A stretch of DNA of 64,000 nucleotides from JASHPR01 sp963795055 (GTDB taxonomy: Bacteria; Actinomycetota; Actinomycetes; Streptosporangiales; Streptosporangiaceae). The notes below the pieces were generated by a model. The model saw nothing but the letters and a program-made list of their open reading frames with translations. It was not told the origin of the DNA and made no database searches. Every line of letters starts with the position of its first letter. Within the stretch, counting starts at the first letter, position 1. A program made the position numbers and the translations under genes. The stretch lies in NCBI GenBank assembly GCA_963795055.1, contig CAWCGJ010000015.1, forward strand, positions 1 through 64,000, in the 5' to 3' direction. Below, in pieces: positions 8,336-16,551 of this stretch.

Positions 8336-11089
8336 ATGACTACCACCAAGCAGCCCGCCGAGCACGCCGCCTGGTACGCCCTGTCCGCGCAGGAAGCGGC
8401 CCGGGCGATGAACGTCGACCCAGACCGGGGGCTGGGCACCGGCGACGTAACGCACCGGCTGGCCGAGTACGGGCCCAACGAGCTGCCGACCGAGCCGCCG
8501 CCGAGCCTGTGGGTGGTCGCGCGAGGGCAGCTGGCCAACCCGATGAACATCATGCTGCTGATCGTCTGCGCAGCCAGCTTCGCCATCGTCCAGGTGGCCA
8601 CGGGCATCGTGGTGCTGGGGCTGGTGACGTTCAACGTCGTCATGGGCACGGCCCAGGAACTGAAGGCCCGGGCCAGCGTCGAGGCGCTGGCCAAGCTCCA
8701 GGTGCCCCGGGCCCGGGTGCGGCGATCCGGCCAGGTCGAGGAGCTCGAATCCACCCAGCTGGTGCCCGGCGACGTCGTGCTGCTCGAGGCCGGCGACGTC
8801 GTCCCGGCGGACGGCCGGATCCTCACCTCGGCCACCCTGGAGGTGCAGGAGGCCGCGCTCACCGGCGAGAGCGCCCCGATCGCCAAGGACCGGGTGGCCC
8901 TGCCCGAGGGGGAGGTCCCGCTCGGCGACCGCACGAACCTGGTGTTCCAGAACACCCAGGTCACCCGGGGCACGGCCACGTTCGTGGTGACCGCGACCGG
9001 TGAGGCGACCGAGATAGGCCGGATCGCCGGCCTGGTCACGGCCACCAAGCGCACGCGCTCGCCGCTGCAGCGCGAACTCGACGGCATGACCAAGGTGTTC
9101 GGGCTGATCGCCTTTCTGGCCGTGGCGGTGATTGCCGTCTTCGGCCTCGCGCGGGGCCAGGACACCACGACCCTGGTGCTGCTGTGCATCTCGACCGCGA
9201 TCGCGGCCATCCCGACCGGCCTGCCCACGTTCGTGCAGGCCATGCTGTCGTCGGGGGCGCGCCGCCTGGTGGAGGCCAAGGCGGTCGTCAAGTCGCTGTC
9301 GGACGTCGAGACCCTGGGCGGGACCACCGTCATCAACTCCGACAAGACCGGCACCCTGACGCTGAACGCGATGACCGCGACCACCATGCTGGCCGGCGGT
9401 GACTGGTTCAAGATCGAAGGCCCCGGCTACCAGAAGACCGGCGCGATCCTGGGCGTGGCCGGAGGGGAGCCGCCGGACTTCCACCGCCTGGCGCTGGGCC
9501 TGACGCTGTGCACCGACGCCACGGTCGGCGACGACGGGTCGGTCATCGGCGACCCCACCGAAGCGGCGTTCGTGGTGCTCGCCGCGAAGATGGGCGCCGA
9601 CGCCGAGGAGACGCGACAGGAGCTGCCCCGGCGGGCCGAGGTGCCGTTCGACTCCGAGTACAAGTTCATGGCCACCTTCCACGACCGCCCGGACTGGCTG
9701 GCCGGCGGCGTCCTGACGCAACCGCACTTCGAGAGCGTCAAGGGCGCGCCCGACGTGGTCCTCCAGCGCTGCGCCTACGCGCTGTGGCACGGCGATCTCG
9801 TCCCGGTCACCGCCGTCCGGGACGAGATCCTGGCCGCCAACCGCCAGCTGTCCGAGCGCGGGCTTCGGGTCCTCGCGTTCGCCGTCCGTGACCTCGGCGA
9901 CGCGGCGATGTCGGCGGCGCTGGCCGACCCGATGGCCGCCGTCACCGACCTGCTCTTCGTCGCGCTGGTGGGGATCATGGACCCGCTGCGCACCGAAGCC
10001 AAAGATGCGGTGCACGTCGCCCTCGCCGCCGGGATCGACGTGCGGATGATCACCGGCGACCACACCGTGACCGCGCGCGCGATCGCCGACGAGCTCGGGC
10101 TCGGGCCCGGCGTGATCACCGGCACCGAGCTGCAGCACCTTCCGGACACCGAGGTGATCGAGCGGCTGCCCCGGCTGCACGTGTTCGGGCGGGTGGCGCC
10201 CGAGGACAAGCTGCGGCTGGCCAAGCTCATGCAGCAGTCCGGCGAGGTGGTCGCGATGACCGGCGACGCCGTCAACGACGCCGCCGCGCTCAAGCAGGCC
10301 GACATCGGCGTGGCCATGGGCAGCGGCTCGGAGGTCTCCAAGCAGGCGGCCAAGATCGTGCTGACCGACGACAACTTCGCGACCCTGGTCAAGGCGGTCG
10401 ACCTGGGCCGCGACATCTACCGCCGGATCTCCACCTACATCAGGATGCAGCTGACGATCCTGTCCTCGGTGCTGCAGCTGATGGTCTACGCCACCATCTT
10501 CAACATCAACGGCGGCGTGGCCCTGTTCCCGCTGCAGCTGCTGTTCTGCAAGTTCTTCGTGGTCATCACCGTGGTCATCGGGTTCATCGTCGACGTCCCC
10601 GACCCCGGGGTCATGCAGCGGCCGCCGCGCAAGCCCGGCACGAAGATCGTCAACCGGCCCCAGGTCATCCGCTGGTTCGTCACCGGGTTCGTGCTCGCCG
10701 TCACCGCCCTGGCCGTGCTCGAGTGGGGCCCCGGCAAGCCCAGCACCACGGCTCCGTCGGTCAACATGACCATGGCCTTCGCCATCGTCTCGTTCAGCGC
10801 GGTCAACATCGGGCTGGTCATGCGGCGGGAGCGGCAGGCCCCGTGGTCCTCGCCGGTATTCCCCTTCCTGGGCTGGATCATCCTGGGGTGGATCCTCACC
10901 TGGTGCGCCGTGTCGCTCAACATGCTGCAGGGCCTGCTCGACACCACCTCGCTCGACGGAAAGCAGTGGGTCGTCGTGCTCGCCTTGTCGCTCCTCGCGC
11001 CCGCGGTCGTCGCCGTCGACAAGACCATTCAGCTGTCCCGCCAGCGCAAGGCCCGGCCGAGCCAGCAGATGCCCGGACCGGAGGCATAG
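8336..11089 (+). CDS. P-type cation-translocating ATPase with atypical ion-site motifs
   Basis: 917 residues. Domains in order: cytoplasmic N-terminal cation-ATPase domain (~10-80), TM1-2, actuator domain with TGES (~177), TM3-4, phosphorylation site DKTGTLT with Asp336, nucleotide domain with KGAPDVVLQRC, hinge MITGDHTVTARAIA and TGDAVNDAAALK (~642), then six C-terminal TM helices. It resembles the PacL/CtpF (P2) class overall, but TM4 reads PTGLP instead of PEGLP and the TM6 region reads CKFFVVITV in place of the N-x-x-T-D signature, so the usual Ca2+ ligands are absent. The ion is therefore unknown. RBS AAGGGAG; same transcription unit as the permease and arcAB. Confidence 0.92.
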   Translation: MTTTKQPAEHAAWYALSAQEAARAMNVDPDRGLGTGDVTHRLAEYGPNELPTEPPPSLWVVARGQLANPMNIMLLIVCAASFAIVQVATGIVVLGLVTFNVVMGTAQELKARASVEALAKLQVPRARVRRSGQVEELESTQLVPGDVVLLEAGDVVPADGRILTSATLEVQEAALTGESAPIAKDRVALPEGEVPLGDRTNLVFQNTQVTRGTATFVVTATGEATEIGRIAGLVTATKRTRSPLQRELDGMTKVFGLIAFLAVAVIAVFGLARGQDTTTLVLLCISTAIAAIPTGLPTFVQAMLSSGARRLVEAKAVVKSLSDVETLGGTTVINSDKTGTLTLNAMTATTMLAGGDWFKIEGPGYQKTGAILGVAGGEPPDFHRLALGLTLCTDATVGDDGSVIGDPTEAAFVVLAAKMGADAEETRQELPRRAEVPFDSEYKFMATFHDRPDWLAGGVLTQPHFESVKGAPDVVLQRCAYALWHGDLVPVTAVRDEILAANRQLSERGLRVLAFAVRDLGDAAMSAALADPMAAVTDLLFVALVGIMDPLRTEAKDAVHVALAAGIDVRMITGDHTVTARAIADELGLGPGVITGTELQHLPDTEVIERLPRLHVFGRVAPEDKLRLAKLMQQSGEVVAMTGDAVNDAAALKQADIGVAMGSGSEVSKQAAKIVLTDDNFATLVKAVDLGRDIYRRISTYIRMQLTILSSVLQLMVYATIFNINGGVALFPLQLLFCKFFVVITVVIGFIVDVPDPGVMQRPPRKPGTKIVNRPQVIRWFVTGFVLAVTALAVLEWGPGKPSTTAPSVNMTMAFAIVSFSAVNIGLVMRRERQAPWSSPVFPFLGWIILGWILTWCAVSLNMLQGLLDTTSLDGKQWVVVLALSLLAPAVVAVDKTIQLSRQRKARPSQQMPGPEA

Positions 11090-11171
11090 ATATGGCGGCG
11101 CGAGCTCGTTGCCCGGCGCTCAGCGGCCCGGGCCGGAAACCTTTCCGCTATCACGCAATGAGGTGATCAAC

Positions 11172-12392
11172 GTGCCGTTCGGAGTGCACTCCGAGGTGGG
11201 CAGGCTGCGCCAGGTCATAGTGCACCGGCCGGGCCTGGAGCACACCCGCCTGACCCCGTCGAACGCCGGGGAACTGCTGTTCGACGACGTGATCTGGGTG
11301 GCCCGGGCCAAGGCCGAGCACGACATGTTCTGCGAGGTGATGCGCGACCGGGGCGTCGAGGTGTTCGAGATCGAGCAGTTGCTGACCGAGGCGCTGGCCA
11401 ACCCGCAGGCGCGGGAGTGGGTGTGCGGTCACATCCTCAGCGAGCGGCAGGTCGGGATCACCGCCTCGCAGCGGGGCCGCGAGTGGGTCGGCTCGGCCGG
11501 GCCGGCGGTGGTCGCGGAGTTCCTGATCGGCGGGATCACCAAGGCGGACGTGACCCAGGATGTGGGGCTGGTATGGGAGTCGGCCGACCCGACCAGCATG
11601 CTGCTGCCGCCGCTGCCGAACTTCCTGTTCCAGCGCGACCCGTCGTGCTGGATCTTCGGCGGGGTGACGATCAACCCGATGACCAAGCCCGCCCGGGTAC
11701 CCGAGACGATGATCATGGAGACGGTGTACCGGTTCCACCCGATGTTCGCCAGCCAGCAGTTCCCGATCTGGCTGGGCGGCGCCGATGAGGACTGGGGCCG
11801 CTGCCACGTCGAGGGCGGCGACGTGCAGCCGATCGGCAACGGCACCGTGATGATCGGCATGGGCGAGCGCACCACCCCGCAGGCCGTGCTGTGGATCGCC
11901 CGCTCGCTGTTCCGGGCCGGGTCGGCGACCCAGGTGCTCGCGGTGCACCTGCCCAAGTCCCGCAGCTACATGCACCTGGACACGGTCATCACGATGTGCG
12001 ACCGCGACCTGGTCACCCTGTTCCCGCAGGTGGTCGGCGGGGCGCGCACCTGGGCGATCCGGCCGGGCGAGGCGGCCGGCGACCTGGTGGTGGAGGAACA
12101 GCAGGGATCGCTGCCTGAGCTGATGGCCAAGGCCCTGGGCGTGCCCATGATGCGCGTCATCGAGACCGGCGGCGACAGCTTCGAGGCCGAGCGCGAGCAG
12201 TGGGACGACGGCAACAACGTGGTCGCGCTCGAGCCCGGGGTGGTGGTCGCTTACGAGCGCAACACCGGGACCAACACCGCGCTGCGCAAGGCCGGGATCG
12301 AGGTGATCACGATCGAGGGGTTCGAGCTGGGCAAGGGCCGCGGCGGCGGCCACTGCATGACCTGCCCGATCGAGCGCGACCCCGCATTCTGA
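11172..12392 (+). CDS. arcA: Arginine deiminase
   Basis: 406 residues (family ~400-410). Hydrolyses arginine to citrulline and ammonia in the cytoplasm. Catalytic motifs are all present: FQRDPS near 154-159 (FTRDP in most homologues), CHVEGGDV with the active Glu, MHLDTV with His268, and the C-terminal GGGHCMTCP with nucleophile Cys395. GTG at 11172 is chosen for its GAGGTG ribosome site 6 nt upstream; another GTG lies 9 nt earlier. It lies 82 nt after the ATPase and 41 nt before arcB, giving a full ADI pathway with arcC. Confidence 0.95.
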   Translation: MPFGVHSEVGRLRQVIVHRPGLEHTRLTPSNAGELLFDDVIWVARAKAEHDMFCEVMRDRGVEVFEIEQLLTEALANPQAREWVCGHILSERQVGITASQRGREWVGSAGPAVVAEFLIGGITKADVTQDVGLVWESADPTSMLLPPLPNFLFQRDPSCWIFGGVTINPMTKPARVPETMIMETVYRFHPMFASQQFPIWLGGADEDWGRCHVEGGDVQPIGNGTVMIGMGERTTPQAVLWIARSLFRAGSATQVLAVHLPKSRSYMHLDTVITMCDRDLVTLFPQVVGGARTWAIRPGEAAGDLVVEEQQGSLPELMAKALGVPMMRVIETGGDSFEAEREQWDDGNNVVALEPGVVVAYERNTGTNTALRKAGIEVITIEGFELGKGRGGGHCMTCPIERDPAF

Positions 12393-12433
12393 CCTGCTAC
12401 ATCCGCTGTTGTGACCCGCGCTAGGAGTCTTCC

Positions 12434-13435
12434 GTGTCGTTCAATCTGAAGAACCGCAGCTTCCTGAAGGAGATCGACTTCACCCCGCAGGAGCTGAGGT
12501 TCTTGCTGCAGCTCTCCGAAGCCCTCAAGAGCGCGAAATACGCCGGCACCGAAGAGCGGCACCTCGCGGGCAAGAACATCGCGCTGATCTTCGAGAAGAC
12601 CTCCACCCGGACCCGGTCGGCGTTCGAGGTCGGCGCCTACGACCAGGGCGCGCACGTGACCTACCTCGATCCGTCTGGCTCGCAGCTGGGGCACAAGGAG
12701 TCGATCGCCGACACGGCCGCCGTCCTGGGCCGCATGTACGACGCGATCGAGTACCGGGGCAACGCGCAGGCCGACGTGGAGGAACTGGCCACCCACGCGG
12801 GGGTGCCGGTGTACAACGGGCTGACCGACGAGTGGCATCCCACCCAGATGCTGGCCGACTTCCTGACCATGCACGAGGCCAGCCACAAGCCCTACGACGC
12901 GATCGCCTACGCGTTCGTCGGCGACTGCCGGTTCAACATGGGCCGCTCGCTGCTGGTCATGGGCGCGCTGATGGGCAGCGATGTCCGCCTGGCCGGCCCG
13001 GCCGAGCTGCACCCGCCCAAGGACGTGGTCGAGATCGCCACCGAGATCGCCCGCCGCACCGGCGCGCGCATAACCATCACCGAGGACCCGGCCGAAGCCG
13101 TCTCGGGCGTCGACTTCATCCACACCGACGTGTGGGTGTCGATGGGCGAGTCCAAGGACGTCTGGGCCGAACGCGTCAAGATCCTCACGCCGTATCAGGT
13201 CAACGCCGCCCTGCTGGAGAAATCGGGGAACCCGGCGGTCAAGTTCATGCACTGCCTGCCGGCGTTCCACGACCCCAACACCACAGTAGGCCGCGAGATC
13301 ATGGAGCACACGGGCATGACCTCCGGCCTCGAGGTGACCGGCGAGGTTTTCAACTCAGCCGCCAGCATCGTGTTCGACCAGGCCGAGAACCGCCTGCACA
13401 CCATCAAGGCGATCCTCGTCGCTACCCTCGGATAG
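12434..13435 (+). CDS. arcB: Ornithine carbamoyltransferase, catabolic (ADI pathway)
   Basis: 333 residues. Converts citrulline plus phosphate to ornithine and carbamoyl phosphate when working catabolically. Carbamoyl-phosphate loop STRTR (~57), DEWHPTQ (~136), and HCLPAFHD (~270) with the catalytic Cys are intact. Start is GTG with AGGAG 7 nt upstream. Length and sequence (NLKNRSFLKEIDFTPQEL start) fit ArcB-type enzymes rather than the shorter ArgF, and position after arcA supports the catabolic role; enzymes of this family are reversible, so direction is inferred. Confidence 0.93.
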   Translation: MSFNLKNRSFLKEIDFTPQELRFLLQLSEALKSAKYAGTEERHLAGKNIALIFEKTSTRTRSAFEVGAYDQGAHVTYLDPSGSQLGHKESIADTAAVLGRMYDAIEYRGNAQADVEELATHAGVPVYNGLTDEWHPTQMLADFLTMHEASHKPYDAIAYAFVGDCRFNMGRSLLVMGALMGSDVRLAGPAELHPPKDVVEIATEIARRTGARITITEDPAEAVSGVDFIHTDVWVSMGESKDVWAERVKILTPYQVNAALLEKSGNPAVKFMHCLPAFHDPNTTVGREIMEHTGMTSGLEVTGEVFNSAASIVFDQAENRLHTIKAILVATLG

Positions 13436-13507
13436 GAGTCCGTCGGCGCTGTTACATCGGCAACCGGTCCGGGTGCCTGGTGAGCGCTGGGGAGGGCGGG
13501 TGCGGCC

Positions 13508-14836
13508 GTGAGCGTTTCTGACCTGGCCATCGTGGCCGCGCTGGTGTTCGGCTGGGGCACCCTGTCGGCCCGGCTGGAACGGTTCGACGTCACCGCGCCG
13601 ATCGCCTTCGTCGTCGCCGGGCTGCTGCTCACCCACGGGCCGCTGCTGTCCCTGGGCATCGAGCCCAGCAGTGCGCTGATCAAGGAACTGGCGGAGTTCA
13701 CGCTCGTGCTGATCCTGTTCGGCGATGCGTCGCGGGTCGGGCTGCACGAGCTGCGCGCGGACGCGGGGCTGTACCTGCGGCTGCTCGGGGTGGCGCTGCC
13801 GCTGACGATCGGCCTGGGCACCCTGCTGGCGCTGGCCCTGGCCGGCGGGGGCAGCATCTGGCTGGCGCTGCTGGTGGGCGCGGCGCTGGCGCCCACCGAC
13901 GCGGCGCTGGGCGCGGGCGTGATGGCCAACCCGGCGATACCGGCGAGCATCCGCCGGCTGATCAATGTCGAAAGCGGCCTCAACGACGGGATCGCCACGC
14001 CGTTTGTGTCGTTGGCCCTGGCGGGTGCGGCGACCGCAGGCGAGCTCGCCGGGCACGGCCCGGGGGCGGCCGCGGCCGAGCTGGGCCTGGGCCTTCTGAT
14101 TGGCGTGGCCGTGGGCGGGGCCGGCGGCCTGGTGGTGAACGCGGCGCGCCGGCGCGGCTGGGCCGCCGAGGGTTTCGCCGGCTCGGCGGTGCTGGGCCTG
14201 GCGGTGTGCGCGTACGCGTCCGCGCTGGCGCTGCACGGCAACGGTTTCGTCGCCGCGTTCATCGGCGGGCTCGCGTTCGGCACGGCAAGCGGCCGGCGCG
14301 GCGAGCCCCTGATGCCGTTCGTCGAGGAAACCGGGGCCCTGGTGTCCCTGCTGGTCTGGCTGGCCTTCGGCGCGGTCGCGATCGTGCCCGCGGTGGAGGG
14401 CCTGACCTGGCAGGTCGTGCTGTACGCGGTGCTCAGCCTCACGGTGATCCGGATGGTGCCGGTGGCGGTCGCGCTGGTTGGCGCGCGGCTCGGCCGGGCC
14501 ACGGTCGCCCTGGTGGGCTGGTTCGGTCCGCGCGGCCTGGCGTCGGTGGTGTTCGCCCTGCTGGCGCTGGAGGAACTGGGCCGTCCCGTGGCCGGTCACG
14601 CCGTTACCGTCATCACGATCACCGTGGTGCTCAGCGTCGTCATCCACGGGGCCACGGCCGACCCGCTGGCCGCCCGGTACGCCCGGCTGCTCGCCCGTTC
14701 TGCAGACGGACAAGCCGGCGCCGACACGCCCGGCATACCGGAGCGCAGGCTTATCCGACGGACGAACTCCGGTGCTCAGCGCAGCGGCGCCGACCCAAGC
14801 TCACCCACCGAAGGTGAGGAATCCGGTGGCGCCTGA
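13508..14836 (+). CDS. Cation:proton antiporter (CPA1-type)
   Basis: 442 residues with ~12 TM helices of the Na+/H+ exchanger domain: ALAPTDAALGAGV (~137) and VESGLNDGIATPF (~157) carry the conserved acidic residues of monovalent cation/proton antiporters. A hydrophilic ~50-residue tail ends in SSPTEGEESGGA. GTG start, GGGGAGGGCGGG upstream. Lying just after arcB, it could help pH and ion homeostasis while ADI releases ammonia; this is inference from position. The palindromic box at 14801 lies inside its 3' end. Confidence 0.88.
   Translation: MSVSDLAIVAALVFGWGTLSARLERFDVTAPIAFVVAGLLLTHGPLLSLGIEPSSALIKELAEFTLVLILFGDASRVGLHELRADAGLYLRLLGVALPLTIGLGTLLALALAGGGSIWLALLVGAALAPTDAALGAGVMANPAIPASIRRLINVESGLNDGIATPFVSLALAGAATAGELAGHGPGAAAAELGLGLLIGVAVGGAGGLVVNAARRRGWAAEGFAGSAVLGLAVCAYASALALHGNGFVAAFIGGLAFGTASGRRGEPLMPFVEETGALVSLLVWLAFGAVAIVPAVEGLTWQVVLYAVLSLTVIRMVPVAVALVGARLGRATVALVGWFGPRGLASVVFALLALEELGRPVAGHAVTVITITVVLSVVIHGATADPLAARYARLLARSADGQAGADTPGIPERRLIRRTNSGAQRSGADPSSPTEGEESGGA
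14801..14817 (+). promoter_or_regulatory. Palindromic box, copy 5 (imperfect)
   Basis: TCACCCACCGAAGGTGA, 17 bp, inside the 3' end of the antiporter gene and 60 nt upstream of the ATG at 14878; spacing matches the other copies. Confidence 0.5.
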
Positions 14837-14877
14837 GATTGCCTCGCTTGCTTGGCTAGAACGGCGTCGGCTCGGTC

Positions 14878-15879
14878 ATGGTCGCCGTCAAGCTGCCCGA
14901 GGGCAGGCCGTTCGCCGTCGCCCTCACCACCATGCTGGTGATCACCCTGATCGGGCTCGTCCTCGCGGTCCTCATCCCCCGCCAGCCCGTCCACGCCTCC
15001 GAGCAGGCAAATTCAGGCGCGGCACCGCCGGCGGATAGGGCGGCCGAAGCCACCGAAGAAGCAGCCGAAGTGGCAGGCGAGCGCAGGAGACCGGGGTGCG
15101 GCCTGGGTGATGGTCAGACCGGCTCGTCGGGCTGCTGGCCCTCATCGCCAGGCCAGATCCCGGTGAGCCTGCGCGTCCCCTCGGCGGCGCCGCGGTCGAC
15201 GGCGGCCTTGACCAGCGCGAAGATCCCGCCCTGCAACATCGCGGCCAGCAGGATTTCCCCCCAGCCCCGCCGCTCATCGGTGGGCTTAGGCGCATCTCCC
15301 CGGCCGATGAGCTTCCAGACCCTCTTGAAGATCAGCCCGGCGAGCAACCCGCCAACCATGCCAGCGATCAGGTCCACCGGCTTGTACAACAACTTGATCA
15401 TCGTCTTCTCCTGCCCGCCGGATAACCAGCCAGCCCGCCATCAGCCCGACGGCTCAGCAGCGAACGCCCCGATGATCTCCCGGCCGCCGCCGAGCCCATG
15501 CTCGTCATTTCTTGGGAACTGCCCCGGCCAGGCCTCTGGGCCGTCCCGAACGCGCCATCCGCGCGGAGCCCTTGACCGAGCGGCCCTGGCGCTGAGCCTT
15601 GCGCTCCAGGCGCTGGATCTCCCGCTTATTCCAGGCCTGCAGGCTCGCCATGGCGCTGGCCCCGTTGTCCTGGCCGATCCGCTTCAGCGCCCCCACCACG
15701 ATCGCGGCCACGGCCACCGTCTCATAGGTACGGCGGCTTCGCAGCACATGACTCACCACGCCCAGCCCGACCAGCCCCAGCGACGCCTGACCGTCAAAGC
15801 CCGAGTCCCCCGGCTGCGCCGCCGGCCTGCTGCCCGCCGCGATGCTGGCCAGCGGCGGCCTCCCGGCACCCTGCCCTGA
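14878..15879 (+). CDS. Possible small membrane protein (only first ~70 codons credible)
   Basis: The first part, beginning MVAVKLPEGRPFAVALTT and continuing into a strong transmembrane segment ending at VLIPRQP, looks like a real single-span protein or the relic C-terminus of a transporter. A palindromic box sits 60 nt before its ATG. From about 15110 the open frame is simply antisense to the DUF4235 and neighbouring gene, so either the true stop was lost by a frameshift or the gene is a relic. No clear ribosome site. Treat the downstream two thirds as non-biological. Confidence 0.25.
   Translation: MVAVKLPEGRPFAVALTTMLVITLIGLVLAVLIPRQPVHASEQANSGAAPPADRAAEATEEAAEVAGERRRPGCGLGDGQTGSSGCWPSSPGQIPVSLRVPSAAPRSTAALTSAKIPPCNIAASRISPQPRRSSVGLGASPRPMSFQTLLKISPASNPPTMPAIRSTGLYNNLIIVFSCPPDNQPARHQPDGSAANAPMISRPPPSPCSSFLGNCPGQASGPSRTRHPRGALDRAALALSLALQALDLPLIPGLQARHGAGPVVLADPLQRPHHDRGHGHRLIGTAASQHMTHHAQPDQPQRRLTVKARVPRLRRRPAARRDAGQRRPPGTLP
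15114..15401 (-). CDS. DUF4235 family small membrane protein
   Basis: 95 residues; MIKLLYKPVDLIAGMVGGLLAGLIF at the start is a membrane segment and the LLAAMLQGGIFALVKAAVDRG segment near 55 is the second. This pattern, ending RRLTGIWPGD, is the DUF4235 family common in actinobacteria, function unknown. It lies 103 nt downstream of the hypothetical gene at 15505-15888 on the same strand and probably shares its transcript. Confidence 0.85.
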   Translation of the reverse strand: MIKLLYKPVDLIAGMVGGLLAGLIFKRVWKLIGRGDAPKPTDERRGWGEILLAAMLQGGIFALVKAAVDRGAAEGTRRLTGIWPGDEGQQPDEPV

Positions 15880-15888
15880 TCTTGACAT
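15505..15888 (-). CDS. Hypothetical actinobacterial protein
   Basis: 127 residues. A glycine/proline-rich start, a short hydrophobic stretch (LGLVGLGVVSHVL, ~37-50; VAVAAIVVGAL, ~57-67), and a very basic Arg/Lys-rich C-terminus (NKREIQRLERKAQRQGR onward). I do not recognise a family. AGGCGA just before the ATG is a weak ribosome site. A palindromic box lies 67 nt upstream, placing it in the putative regulon with the DUF4235 gene. Confidence 0.6.
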   Translation of the reverse strand: MSRSGQGAGRPPLASIAAGSRPAAQPGDSGFDGQASLGLVGLGVVSHVLRSRRTYETVAVAAIVVGALKRIGQDNGASAMASLQAWNKREIQRLERKAQRQGRSVKGSARMARSGRPRGLAGAVPKK

Positions 15889-15954
15889 GTCGCCTCCCCG
15901 CCCTGAACCGCCCGCGCACCCTGCCAGCGTGCCGCGCGATGACGCTTCCCGGCA

Positions 15955-15972
15955 TCACCCCCGAGGGGGTGA
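15955..15972 (-). promoter_or_regulatory. Palindromic box, copy 6
   Basis: TCACCCCCGAGGGGGTGA, 18 bp; the palindrome is perfect over its full length. 67 nt before the start of the hypothetical gene ending at 15888. Confidence 0.65.
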
Positions 15973-16098
15973 CCTTCCTGAGCGGACGAGGTTCACTCCT
16001 GCCCGATGCCGTTTCATGCCAGCCGCAGACGCAACGTACCGCGCTCCGGGAGCTCTCGGTGGCGCGTCCCGCCAACGAACCACCAACGGATGATCGAA

Positions 16099-16129
16099 AG
16101 GCCCGATCGCCGTCCTGGCGATCGGGCCT
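16099..16129. terminator. Perfect hairpin, probable terminator
   Basis: AGGCCCGATCGCC, 5-nt loop, GGCGATCGGGCCT: a 13-bp perfect stem. A related, less perfect hairpin lies at 16199-16237 next to tRNA-Glu. Confidence 0.65.
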
Positions 16130-16146
16130 CTGACCTGCGCTTCCTA

Positions 16147-16179
16147 GTAGCGGGGGCGGGATTGGCCGGTTGCGCCCAC
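16147..16179 (-). pseudogene. Degenerate 3' end of a tRNA (tRNA-Glu-like duplication)
   Basis: The block 16093-16180 aligns with 16197-16275, which contains the hairpin and 3' end of tRNA-Glu. In this copy the acceptor/T-arm part reads, on the minus strand, AACCGGCCAATCC then CGCCCCCGCTAC: the TTC of the T-loop is lost and the stem is altered. No anticodon arm remains. Confidence 0.45.
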
Positions 16180-16198
16180 ATTTTTGCCCCACAAGTGA

Positions 16199-16237
16199 TC
16201 AAGGACCGGATCGCCACGCTGACGATCAGGCCCTTGA
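16199..16237 (-). terminator. tRNA-Glu terminator hairpin
   Basis: 17-nt arms (mostly paired, few mismatches) with a 5-nt loop directly beyond the 3' end of tRNA-Glu. Confidence 0.55.
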
Positions 16238-16252
16238 CCTCTACTTCCCTCG

Positions 16253-16325
16253 TAGCCCCGACCGGATTTGAACCGGCGCTACCGCCTTGAGAGGGCGGCG
16301 TCCTGGGCCACTAGACGACGGGGCC
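16253..16325 (-). tRNA. tRNA-Glu(CTC)
   Basis: 73 nt on the minus strand: acceptor GGCCCCG paired with CGGGGCT (G1-U72 wobble), D-arm GTC/GAC, anticodon stem CCGCC/GGCGG with loop CTCTCAA (anticodon CTC, Glu), T-arm CCGG-TTCAAAT-CCGG, discriminator A. CCA is not encoded. Near gltX. Confidence 0.92.
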
Positions 16326-16551
16326 AGGTACCACGTGGACCGCGCAACACCACATCCTGCGGCCCAGCCGTGAGCACAAAACTGACCGGGGCCTTCAGCC
16401 CCAGCCGGGTACCAAGGCTAGCGTACCTCGCGCAGCGGCGCCAAACGCGTCCCCCGGCCGACCGGGGGAGCCGCGGCCGCAGGACACCCCGGCCGCGGTC
16501 TGTACCGGAATTCTTTGCATGTTTCGCGCCAGCTGGGTAGTTAAGCAGGCC

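Noticed and set aside
6802..10180. Large minus-strand frames opposite the permease and ATPase (869 and 619 codons)
   Set aside because: Low-complexity antisense translations of genes whose sense proteins are clearly conserved.
16093..16252. Evidence for an intact integrated element at tRNA-Glu
   Set aside because: No integrase, excisionase, replication or transfer gene is present in the window; only the tRNA 3'-end duplication supports the idea, so no mobile element is annotated.
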